Origin: Candidatus Kuenenia stuttgartensis
GTDB taxonomy: Bacteria > Planctomycetota > Planctomycetia > Isosphaerales > Isosphaeraceae
Assembly (NCBI GenBank): GCA_945874095.1
Contig: CAMCFM010000286.1
Location: forward strand, 1 to 6,222
DNA: 6,222 bases
Direction of reading: 5' to 3'
Shown: piece after piece, positions 1 to 6,222 of the stretch
Numbering within the stretch: the stretch's first letter is position 1
How the letters are laid out: each line of letters begins with the position of its first letter
Position numbers and translations under genes: made by a program
The notes under the pieces: model-generated
Database searches by the model: none
What the model was told of the DNA's origin: nothing
Seen by the model: the letters and a program-made list of their open reading frames with translations, nothing else

Positions 1-48
1 GATTTCGAGATCCCGGAATAAGTTTTCCTGAACTCAAATTTGCCCGTG

Positions 49-1494
49 CTAAAACCCTTGCGACAAGCTCGTAAATACTCCGGCAATCAAGCCAACGAAG
101 GCGATGGCGATGAAGCCGACGATCAAGCCAAGCCCTACCGTGATAATCGGTTGAATCAGCGTCGAGAGGCTTTTGATCATCACTGTGGCTCGTTCCTCGT
201 AGTCCGTTGCCATTCGTGACAAAGCACGTGGCAGATTTCCTGTGGTTTCGCCCGTTTCTATCAGGCCAATCACTTCGTAGGGAAATCGCCCTGAGGCCGC
301 AAAAACCGGGCTGATTTCATCGCCATCACGCGTGGCAACTTCAGCTTCCAACAAAGCACGCTCAAATGGCTTCAGCCGCACAACGCCAGCCGTCAGGGCC
401 AGAGCATCAGGCGTGGCCACACCAGCTTCGAGCAAGGCCCCCAGCATCCGGCCCATCCGGGAGAGATCGACAAATTTCTGAATCTTTCCGAAGACCGGTA
501 CATACCAGTAAATCTCGTCCAGAATCGTCTGACCCGCCTTGGTTTTATAGGCCAGCCAGATTCCAACCACTGAACCAACCAGTAAAAAGATCGGTACCAA
601 CGGCCCCAGCACCATCATGACCTGATTGAACTTGAAGAGTAACTGCGTCGGCAGGATCAAGTTACCGCGATTTTTTTCAGGAATCATATCGCCAAGCACA
701 CTGTTAAAAAGTGGCCCTACAAACACGGCGATTACGAGCAGGCAGAGTGCGGCGGCCGACATGACCATGATCGGATAGATCGAGGCCGAGGCTATATTGC
801 GCACGGTTCTGGCCCGAAACTCTTGTATTTCAGCCAGTTCCACCAGAATTTCCGGCACGGCACCGCGACTTTCAGACGCCCTGATCATGTTCACAGCCAG
901 CCGGTCAAACGCCTGAGGCTCTCGTTCAAACGCTTCAGCCATGCTCCGGCCCGACTTCACAGCGTCGATCATGCGAGCAATTACAGGGCCTAATGCACGC
1001 CCCTTGAAGTGTTTCTGCAAACCCTTGAGCGATTGGGGAACGTCCATGCCTGCCATCAGATACTGGCTGAACTGGCGATAGAAAAGGGCGAGTTGTTTGG
1101 TCCCAACCTTGCCGAAAAGGACTCGTTCGATCAGTGTGGGGCCACCTGAGGCTGCAAATTTCTCGTCATCTTCATCACCATCGGGCCGACGTTTTGATTT
1201 CAAAGGGCGGAATCTAACTTCATTCTCAGCCGCGTCGAAATCGGATTGAGGTTTGGGAGATTTGGGACGAACTGACCTTGGAGATGCTGGCCTGATTTCA
1301 GGCTCTTCATCGTTGTCCTGATAAGCAGGTCGGCTGCGAGAGCCAGGAATCGGGCCTGATTGAGCGGGATTTGACCCGCGAGATGGATTTGGACGGAATG
1401 TGGAACCGCCAAACGATTCTGAGGGCTTTTCAGGAGCAGGTGGAGGTGAATCAAGCTCGTAAGGGGTCAGGTCGTCGTCGAATGGGTTTGCCAT
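49..1494 (-). CDS. Type II secretion system F-family (GspF/PilC-like) inner-membrane protein
   Basis: This is a 481-residue polytopic platform protein of the kind that anchors the assembly ATPase of a type II secretion or type IV pilus machine in the inner membrane. Two T2SSF domains are visible. The first is at about 133-265 (LFYRQFSQYLMAGMDVPQSL at 137-156, GRSMAEAF at 182-189) and ends in a membrane helix at 242-263. A second helix lies at about 293-316. The second domain is at about 341-475 (LSRMGRMLGALLEAGVATPDAL from 344, LIETGETTGNLPRAL at 411-425) and ends in a third helix at about 445-475. Residues 1-130 are low-complexity, rich in Pro, Ser, Arg and acidic residues, and replace the usual folded N-terminus. 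I chose the ATG at 1494 (MANPFDDD). An in-frame TTG at 1539 would add 15 residues but has no ribosome-binding site; the ATG has only a weak CAGG upstream. No gspE, gspG or other secretion gene is adjacent, so its machine (secretion or pilus) cannot be told from here. The family call is confident. Confidence 0.9.
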   Translation of the reverse strand: MANPFDDDLTPYELDSPPPAPEKPSESFGGSTFRPNPSRGSNPAQSGPIPGSRSRPAYQDNDEEPEIRPASPRSVRPKSPKPQSDFDAAENEVRFRPLKSKRRPDGDEDDEKFAASGGPTLIERVLFGKVGTKQLALFYRQFSQYLMAGMDVPQSLKGLQKHFKGRALGPVIARMIDAVKSGRSMAEAFEREPQAFDRLAVNMIRASESRGAVPEILVELAEIQEFRARTVRNIASASIYPIMVMSAAALCLLVIAVFVGPLFNSVLGDMIPEKNRGNLILPTQLLFKFNQVMMVLGPLVPIFLLVGSVVGIWLAYKTKAGQTILDEIYWYVPVFGKIQKFVDLSRMGRMLGALLEAGVATPDALALTAGVVRLKPFERALLEAEVATRDGDEISPVFAASGRFPYEVIGLIETGETTGNLPRALSRMATDYEERATVMIKSLSTLIQPIITVGLGLIVGFIAIAFVGLIAGVFTSLSQGF

Positions 1495-1548
1495 GTGTGT
1501 TTGCCTGATCCAAGCCTGAAGAGGTGTTCGCTGTTTCAATCGTCATTG

Positions 1549-1577
1549 ATTATTTACCGAAGCCGCAATTGGAGCAA
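1549..1577 (-). promoter_or_regulatory. Possible promoter for the GspF-like gene
   Basis: On the minus strand TTGCTC (1577-1572) is followed after 17 bases by AATAAT (1554-1549), a five-of-six match to a -10 box. It would leave a leader of about 50 bases before the ATG at 1494. The -35 match is only three of six and planctomycete promoters need not follow this consensus, so this is a weak, position-supported guess. Confidence 0.25.
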
Positions 1578-1614
1578 GTGATTGCGAGAAATTTCGGCTT
1601 CCAGAAATTACTCG

Positions 1615-1644
1615 TTCATCCATCTCCCCAACTTCCTGTATAAC
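1615..1644 (+). promoter_or_regulatory. Possible promoter for the DUF4349-symporter operon
   Basis: TATAAC at 1639-1644 matches five of six bases of a -10 box and is directly preceded by TG. TTCATC at 1615-1620 is a poor -35 element at 18-base spacing. A start near 1651 would give a leader of about 70 bases to the ATG at 1723. The support is consensus similarity plus placement in the divergent gap. Confidence 0.25.
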
Positions 1645-1710
1645 ATAAGGAGTCAATCTCGTCTCAAGCCAGTCAAACCGAAAGTCACAATCGGCTCCAT
1701 TCAAAAGGGC

Positions 1711-1717
1711 AGGGTGG
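1711..1717 (+). promoter_or_regulatory. Ribosome-binding site selecting the ATG at 1723
   Basis: AGGGTGG ends five bases before the ATG at 1723 and resembles the AGGAGG core with one inserted or changed base. It supports 1723 over the in-frame upstream TTG at 1582, which would add 47 residues of unremarkable sequence ahead of the membrane anchor. Confidence 0.45.
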
Positions 1718-1722
1718 TTTTG

Positions 1723-2874
1723 ATGTCAGACTTAACGAAATCGCCAAGAATTGATTTTTTCCGAGGCTTACAACGAAAAACTGTCACCGTTCAACAAGCC
1801 TTTTTGATTCTGCTTCTGCTGATCTTCGTCAGTAGTGGCTTCACAATGGTTCGGCGTATGTTCGGCTTGAGTTTTGATCGAAAAACGACCGTTAAGGCGC
1901 GAAACTACGCCTCTGGATTTGGCCCGCCCAATAGCTTCGCGCCAGCTTCCCCAAAAGCATACGCACCACCGAACGATCAAATCAGTGAAAGTCGATTTGG
2001 TAGTTTGGCGACAAATGATCGCACAGGCGGCCCGAACATCGTCGAAGTCCTTGCTCAGGACGCGACCGGTGGGGCCATGGCAAAAGCCATTCCGGTCGAT
2101 CGGCGGATCATCTATACAGCCACCGTGGATTTGATCGCTGAAAGTTTGGCCAAAGTCGAGCCGAAACTGCTGGAGCTGATCAAAGCCGCTGGCGGATTTA
2201 TTTCAAGCACAAATCAGACAGGCTCCACCGGTGGCCAGCGCACAGCAACCTGGCGTGTTCGGGTTCCAGTGACGGAATATGATGGATTTCTCCAAAAAGC
2301 CCGCACTTTGGGCGAAGTTCAAAGTGTGGTGGTGAACAGTCAGGACGTAACCGAAGAATTTGTCGATGTTTCTGCGCGTATCAGCACCAAAAAAGTTCAG
2401 GAACAGCGATTGATCGACCTGATCAAAAATGCGACCGCCAAGCTCGAGGATGTCCTGAAAGTGGAATCGGAACTGGCTCGCGTCAGGAGCGAAATCGAGC
2501 GGATGGAAGGCCGGATCCGATTTTTGAAGGATCAAACGGACCTGACCACCGTGACCATCACCGTGCGCGAAGTGATCGACTACAAACCGCCTGAAGCACC
2601 CACGTTTGCAACCAAACTGAAGCGGACATGGGACGCATCGACACAAACACTTTCAGACAACACCAGCACAACCCTTTTAGGGCTGGTGGCCTGGGTACCG
2701 TTTCTACCAATCTACATCGTTGTTTTTGGTGTCGGAATCTGGATCGCCATTCGATTGTGGCATCAATTTCAGCCATGGTTATTCGCCCATCTGGTCGTCT
2801 CTCCGAAGCCCAATCAAAGCGACGAGCCTTCGTCCTCCTCTACAACAACCCCACAGCCACCACCGACTGCCTGA
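1723..2874 (+). CDS. DUF4349 domain-containing membrane protein
   Basis: This 383-residue protein belongs to the DUF4349 family, whose molecular function is not established. A hydrophobic helix at about 24-43 follows a basic N-terminus and should act as an uncleaved anchor; no lipobox cysteine is seen. A Pro/Ser/Ala-rich linker (60-125) leads to the DUF4349 core at about 127-293: RRIIYTATVDL at 127-137, a glycine turn AAGGFI at 155-160, WRVRVPVTEYDGFL at 177-190, LGEVQ at 196-200 and the DVTEEFVDVSARI stretch at 208-220. A charged heptad-like helix at about 219-272 is probably a coiled coil, followed by a beta-like segment TTVTITVRE at 285-293. A second membrane span lies at about 325-355, and the last 24 residues are a Ser/Thr/Pro tail. 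Two anchors predict a periplasmic core with both ends in the cytoplasm. It is the first gene of a tight pair with the downstream symporter, which raises the possibility of an accessory or envelope role linked to transport; that link is inference only. Confidence 0.85.
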   Translation: MSDLTKSPRIDFFRGLQRKTVTVQQAFLILLLLIFVSSGFTMVRRMFGLSFDRKTTVKARNYASGFGPPNSFAPASPKAYAPPNDQISESRFGSLATNDRTGGPNIVEVLAQDATGGAMAKAIPVDRRIIYTATVDLIAESLAKVEPKLLELIKAAGGFISSTNQTGSTGGQRTATWRVRVPVTEYDGFLQKARTLGEVQSVVVNSQDVTEEFVDVSARISTKKVQEQRLIDLIKNATAKLEDVLKVESELARVRSEIERMEGRIRFLKDQTDLTTVTITVREVIDYKPPEAPTFATKLKRTWDASTQTLSDNTSTTLLGLVAWVPFLPIYIVVFGVGIWIAIRLWHQFQPWLFAHLVVSPKPNQSDEPSSSSTTTPQPPPTA

Positions 2875-2882
2875 GCCCCCAT

Positions 2883-4187
2883 ATGACAAACGAAGTTCCT
2901 GCTGACCAAGTTTTGGAAAACAACCTGGAACAGGATCCCGAAGGTGGATCACTGTTCCTCCAGATTTTCGTCTCCATGGCCGCCGGAGTGGCGCTCGGAC
3001 TTTTGCTGGGTTCGCGGCCCACGGTACTCGGCATCCAGACATCAGGTCTGCTCCAGTTTTGCCAGACTGCCAGCAAACTCGTACTGCAGCTTCTCGCCGC
3101 CCTGGCCACTCCACTGATCCTGGTGGCCGTTTCACATGTTCTGATGACGTCAGACATTAAGGGCCGACAGGCTGGCCGTCTGGTCTGGCTACTGATCTCA
3201 AACACCCTCACAGCGATCTTCATCGGCCTTGTGGTCATGAACGTCTTTCAGCCTGGCAGGTTCGCAAAACTGCCTGAACCAAACATGTCCAAATCCGACC
3301 TCCCCACTGTGGGCGTGCTCGACCAGATGCTGAACAACATTCCCAAAAGCCTGCTCGGACCGCTGGGCGATTCCAACAACGTGCTAGGAACCATTGTCAT
3401 CGCCGTGGCGTTCGGAATTGCCATGCGTGAACACAGGGACAAGCTCGAAACACTTCTGGAAACCTCTCTAAAGGTGATTCTACGAGTGATCGGCTGGGTC
3501 ATTCAGCTCGTTCCACTGGCGGTCTTTCTGACCATCACCAACGTGGTCGGTAAAGAAGGCTTTGAGCCGTTTGTGGCCCTGGGTGGCTTTACCGTGACCG
3601 TGCTGGTCGGACTGATGCTTCAAGTGGCTTACTATATGACGCGGATCAGGATCAACAGTTGGCCCAGACCCGGCGAGGTTATTAGAGCCATGCGCGACGC
3701 TCTGGTCATGGCATTTTCTACCGGCAGTTCCACAGTGACCATGCCCGTCACTTTCCGTTGCCTGCGTCAAAAGCTTGGTCTGAGGGAACAGTCCGCCAGT
3801 ATGGGCGCCTTGGTCGGCGCGAATTTTAATAACGATGGAACCGCGCTTTATGAAGCCATGGCCGCCCTGTTTATCAGCCAGATGCTTGGCCGGCAACTCG
3901 ATTTGGGTCAGCAACTGCTCGTCGTCATCACATCGGTCGTGGCCAGTGTCGGCGCAGCCGGAATTCCAAGGGCTGGACTGGTGACGATGACCCTGGTGTT
4001 CCGGGCCGTCAACCTCCCGCCCGAATATATCACGATTCTATTTGCCGTGGACTGGTTCCTCGACCGCTGCCGAACCATGGTGAACGTGCTGGGAGATGTG
4101 ACGGTGAGCTGTATTCTGGACGGTCGTGAATCAGAAAAAGCCGAACAGATTCGTCTGGCCCAGGTCCTTGAATTCCCACCTGTTTGA
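2883..4187 (+). CDS. Dicarboxylate/amino acid:cation symporter (DAACS/SLC1 family)
   Basis: This 434-residue transporter should import acidic amino acids or C4-dicarboxylates with sodium or protons across the inner membrane by the elevator mechanism known for this family. Family landmarks appear in order: FQPG at 122-125, the serine-rich hairpin-1 motif FSTGSSTVTMP at 278-288, NNDGTALYE at 316-324, hairpin 2 SVGAAGIPRAGLVTM at 355-369, and the transmembrane-8 motif DWFLDRCRTMVNVLGD at 390-405. D394, R397, N401 and D405 fall where the substrate- and sodium-binding residues of archaeal GltPh are; the arginine favours an acidic substrate such as glutamate or aspartate. Oddities are Asn317 where the family has Met in NMDGT, and Arg363 in hairpin 2 where Gly or Gln is common. 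The ATG at 2883 follows the DUF4349 stop by eight bases and has no clear ribosome-binding site, suggesting translational coupling. The open frame extends upstream to 2628 inside the previous gene, but that part looks like out-of-frame translation. Exact substrate is undetermined. Confidence 0.93.
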   Translation: MTNEVPADQVLENNLEQDPEGGSLFLQIFVSMAAGVALGLLLGSRPTVLGIQTSGLLQFCQTASKLVLQLLAALATPLILVAVSHVLMTSDIKGRQAGRLVWLLISNTLTAIFIGLVVMNVFQPGRFAKLPEPNMSKSDLPTVGVLDQMLNNIPKSLLGPLGDSNNVLGTIVIAVAFGIAMREHRDKLETLLETSLKVILRVIGWVIQLVPLAVFLTITNVVGKEGFEPFVALGGFTVTVLVGLMLQVAYYMTRIRINSWPRPGEVIRAMRDALVMAFSTGSSTVTMPVTFRCLRQKLGLREQSASMGALVGANFNNDGTALYEAMAALFISQMLGRQLDLGQQLLVVITSVVASVGAAGIPRAGLVTMTLVFRAVNLPPEYITILFAVDWFLDRCRTMVNVLGDVTVSCILDGRESEKAEQIRLAQVLEFPPV

Positions 4188-4235
4188 GCACCTTCACAGA
4201 TGATTGACTGGCGAGTGCGGGTTGTTCTTCCAACG

Positions 4236-5414
4236 TCAACTCGTTGCTCGCCGTCTCACCATCCCGGAAACACCGACAACCACCAGCAACAAAACACTTA
4301 AGATCGCCGACCAGCGCATCATTCCATCTCGAAAGCTGGCGGCAATCAGGCCTTGGACGATCGCAATCTTCAAGATCAGCCAGACATGGTGATGAACTTT
4401 TGGAAAAACCTGCCGCAAAGCCTGCAGCACGTGATAGCTTGCAAACACTCCAGGGGCGGCCAGATATGTACCGACCAGAAGGCTGATGCAAACCGAAGGC
4501 CAGCGGCCAAGTGACTGGATGAGGTCGAAAATGGTGGGTACAGGATTGCCTGGCATCCCACTGGCTGCGATGCACAATAGGCCCATCGATGCCACCACGG
4601 TCAGGCCAATTCCCAGCCCTGTGGCCCCGCCCAGAATCAAGTCGCTTTTTCGCTTCAGGCCCATCCCCCAGTCGGCTGCAAACAGGCTGATGATGGAGCC
4701 AAAGCCGAATGTCCAGGTAAATGCATTCCAGAAGCCTTTTGCAGGGTCGGCGATTGTTTGGACTGGCATGATCAAGCTGATCTCGCCCAATTGCAATTGC
4801 TGGATCGCCAATAAAAATAAAAGGCTCAAAACGGCTGCAATCAGAATTGGTACATAATCGATCAGAGCCGCAATAATCCGGACCATCCCATATCCGATCG
4901 GGATCACCCACAGGGCCCAGATGGATGTGGTCAAATAACGAATGGAAACCGGCACAGGTAAGCTGATGTAAGAGTGAGCAGCGAGGGATCGAAAATACCA
5001 GTCAGCGGCCACATCCAAGGCCATCGTGAGTACAAACAGGGCAACCAGCCCATGCGTGCAAAGCACCACAATTGGTCCGATGGTGGGGCCAAAGATATCG
5101 GCCAGGATTTGACGGACCGGCTTCTGCCGCGACCGCACCACGAAAGCTGCCACCAAAAACAATGGGACCACTGCCCATGCGCCAGCCAGAGCGCCCAGAA
5201 ATGCGTATCGAATCCCGCCGAAGGGCAGGGATTGAGCGGCCAGACTGTCTAACCACGGCAGCCACAGGGCAGCTGCAATCAAGCCTGGAGTGAGGCCTTT
5301 GGTCCAGTCACGCAGGGCTTCTGGCCCGGGGGACTCGTCCCAGAATTGACGCCAGACGGGTGTTGCTGGAACTGATTCCGGATCATGCTGAAAGGGCTGG
5401 TCGGTCATCGGCAT
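4236..5414 (-). CDS. Multi-pass inner-membrane protein, possible NCS1/APC-type permease
   Basis: This 392-residue protein has a polar N-terminus of about 40 residues and then about ten hydrophobic spans, at roughly 42-60, 68-93, 108-134, 158-177, 178-205, 228-247, 261-286, 305-329, 343-360 and 367-385, ending in a short basic tail. The segment FAADWGMGLKRKSDLILGG at 245-263 resembles the motif of NCS1 nucleobase:cation symporters, in which a membrane helix ends in Asp-aromatic-x-Arg and is followed by a basic loop and a Gly-rich helix. Ten-plus spans and about 390 residues also fit that group. I do not recognise a specific family, so a transport role is inference and no substrate can be named. 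Translation may begin at the ATG at 5414 or six bases later at 5408; GGCGG (5419-5415) is better spaced for 5408. It converges with the symporter gene, with 48 bases between the stops, and lies 103 bases downstream of the MFS gene stop. Confidence 0.6.
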   Translation of the reverse strand: MPMTDQPFQHDPESVPATPVWRQFWDESPGPEALRDWTKGLTPGLIAAALWLPWLDSLAAQSLPFGGIRYAFLGALAGAWAVVPLFLVAAFVVRSRQKPVRQILADIFGPTIGPIVVLCTHGLVALFVLTMALDVAADWYFRSLAAHSYISLPVPVSIRYLTTSIWALWVIPIGYGMVRIIAALIDYVPILIAAVLSLLFLLAIQQLQLGEISLIMPVQTIADPAKGFWNAFTWTFGFGSIISLFAADWGMGLKRKSDLILGGATGLGIGLTVVASMGLLCIAASGMPGNPVPTIFDLIQSLGRWPSVCISLLVGTYLAAPGVFASYHVLQALRQVFPKVHHHVWLILKIAIVQGLIAASFRDGMMRWSAILSVLLLVVVGVSGMVRRRATS

Positions 5415-5430
5415 CCGCCAAGATTCAGAG

Positions 5431-5468
5431 AAAAATGGGAAAAGGCGAGGAGCAAACTCCCCGCCCTT
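5431..5468 (-). terminator. Rho-independent terminator of the MFS gene
   Basis: Read on the minus strand, AAGGGCGGGGAG (5468-5457) pairs with CTCCTCGCCTTT (5452-5441) around the loop TTTG, a 12-bp stem. The run continues TCCCATTTTT to 5431, so the stem is followed by an interrupted U-rich tail. Two of the pairs are G-U wobbles that exist only in the minus-strand RNA and become A-C mismatches in the plus-strand RNA, which assigns the direction. It ends 50 to 87 bases past the MFS stop codon. Confidence 0.8.
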
Positions 5469-5476
5469 ATCTTCAG

Positions 5477-5506
5477 ATCATGCCCGAAAGCACTCTGTGT
5501 TTTCAA
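5477..5506 (-). promoter_or_regulatory. Possible promoter for the permease-like gene, just upstream of the terminator
   Basis: TTGAAA (5506-5501) matches five of six bases of a -35 box and is followed after 18 bases by CATGAT (5482-5477), four of six for a -10 box. A start near 5470 would place the terminator hairpin at the very 5' end of the permease-like mRNA. This rests on consensus similarity only. Confidence 0.25.
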
Positions 5507-5517
5507 GACTTGCGAAC

Positions 5518-6222
5518 TCAGGCTTCGGAAACTTCGCCGGCAATCCCACCCAGATCAGGATATTGATCGCCAGCCACGTTCACAGCCTTATAGCCGCCCT
5601 TACGCTTGTAGTAAAGATTCAGCAAGCCATAGCAAAGGAACATGGTGGCAGGTACAGCGGCGGTGATGCGGAGCGCTTTTTTGCCACCCTCCAAGCCAGC
5701 TTTCTTGACCATTTCTTTGTCTGTCGCAGCCGTAGCCTTGGCCCCGTTCCACCACTCCACCAGCTTCTCTTGAGCGGCGATCGAATCAGGGCTGGCGCTC
5801 TGGCTCTTCAGGAGTTCCAAAGCACGTTGGGCTTCTTTGCCTTCGTCTTCAAGAACGCCGACTTTCTGGCCATTCAAGCCGACCGTTTTCAGCGAGAAGA
5901 AGCTGTTTTCGTTGTCAGCCTTATAGCGGGAGTAAACCGCTTCTGACTGACCTTTCAAGGAGTCCGAAGCGTTTTGATCCTGGAAGAACCCGATGCCAGG
6001 GCCACCCAGCAAACCGGCTGAAAGCATGCCCACGCCACCGGCTGCACCGATGGTGATGGCACCGCCCTTGGGGAATTGTTCAGAAACCACAGCCAGCATG
6101 GTCGGCCAGAGGAATGTTTTTCCAAGCCCATAAACCGTGGCCGCAATGATGCACATCACCACACTGTTGGAGAATGAGAGCAGCAGAAGGCCCGTGGCTC
6201 CAAAGAATGCCGAGGTCATCAG
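5518..6222 (-). CDS. Major facilitator superfamily transporter, C-terminal part (start lies beyond the window)
   Basis: The frame is open to the right edge, so only the last 234 residues are present (numbered here from the edge). Hydrophobic helices at about 3-18, 19-36, 38-48 and 56-80 carry the typical MFS C-half pattern, including YGLGKTFLWPTMLAVVSEQFP at 31-51 (aromatic/Gly-rich helix, Trp-Pro, then a basic-Pro turn) and a Gly-rich helix GAAGGVGMLSAGLLGG at 59-74. A polar, largely helical stretch of about 100 residues (82-183) separates these from a final helix at about 184-205, and a soluble tail of about 30 residues ends the protein. The standard topology would put the insertion on the periplasmic side. 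Substrate cannot be inferred; the superfamily call rests on helix pattern and motif style. The gene is followed by its own strong terminator, so it is probably the last gene of its transcript. Confidence 0.8.
   Translation of the reverse strand: MMTSAFFGATGLLLLSFSNSVVMCIIAATVYGLGKTFLWPTMLAVVSEQFPKGGAITIGAAGGVGMLSAGLLGGPGIGFFQDQNASDSLKGQSEAVYSRYKADNENSFFSLKTVGLNGQKVGVLEDEGKEAQRALELLKSQSASPDSIAAQEKLVEWWNGAKATAATDKEMVKKAGLEGGKKALRITAAVPATMFLCYGLLNLYYKRKGGYKAVNVAGDQYPDLGGIAGEVSEA

Noticed and set aside
1..48. Region past the GspF-like stop codon, examined for a terminator
   Set aside because: Only a five-base imperfect stem and no T-run; nothing supportable is present.
1647..1652. AAGGAG resembling a strong ribosome-binding site
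   Set aside because: No ATG, GTG or TTG lies at a usable distance downstream, so it is probably chance or part of the leader.
1582..1722. In-frame extension of the DUF4349 protein from a TTG start
   Set aside because: No ribosome-binding site at the TTG, unremarkable sequence, and a better site directly before the ATG at 1723.
2203..2646. Minus-strand open frame antisense to the DUF4349 core (147 codons)
   Set aside because: Antisense to a well-supported domain, with a Phe/His/Cys-rich composition and no recognisable family.
4208..4252. Imperfect hairpin between the convergent symporter and permease-like genes (CGAGT/ACTCG with inner GTTG/CAAC; alternative GGCGAG/CTCGCC)
   Set aside because: Short stems, a large internal loop and no T-run on either side; too weak to call a terminator.
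4030..4911. Long minus-strand open frame (293 codons) across the symporter 3' end and the permease-like gene
   Set aside because: It is rich in Arg, His, Pro, Ser and Cys with no coherent domain or membrane pattern, while the overlapping frames are clearly membrane transporters.
5497..5946. Plus-strand open frame antisense to the MFS C-terminus (149 codons)
   Set aside because: Mirror of a real coding frame; no ribosome-binding site, and it reads through the MFS stop region.

Overview
The window looks like an ordinary stretch of chromosome from a Gram-negative-type bacterium, and all five of its genes encode membrane proteins. By eye GC is slightly above half. The GspF-like protein with a long disordered N-terminal tail, and the DUF4349 protein next to a solute carrier, fit the phylum Planctomycetota (a Planctopirus/Gimesia-like order). 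That placement is inference from protein style: there is no rRNA or other marker gene here.

Layout. A type II secretion/type IV pilus F-family inner-membrane protein is on the minus strand (1494 down to 49). It diverges from a two-gene plus-strand operon: a DUF4349 membrane protein (1723-2874) and, eight bases later, a dicarboxylate/amino-acid:cation symporter of the DAACS/SLC1 family (2883-4187). The 228-base divergent gap holds weak promoter-like sequences for both directions. The operon converges on a minus-strand multi-pass membrane protein (5414 down to 4236) that faintly resembles nucleobase:cation (NCS1) permeases. Upstream of that on the same strand is the C-terminal part of a major facilitator superfamily transporter that runs off the right edge (6222 down to 5518). 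A strong rho-independent terminator (5431-5468) closes the MFS gene.

Three unrelated secondary-transporter folds (DAACS, possible APC/NCS1-like, MFS) lie close together, but nothing in the sequence ties them to one pathway. The likeliest functional link is the tight DUF4349-symporter pair.

I saw no tRNA, rRNA, CRISPR array, insertion sequence, attachment site or phage gene, and no convincing new system. The points most worth a second look are the Asn replacing Met in the symporter's NMDGT sodium-coupling motif, the terminator 17 bases upstream of the permease-like gene's start codon, and the long extra-cytoplasmic insertion before the last helix of the MFS protein.
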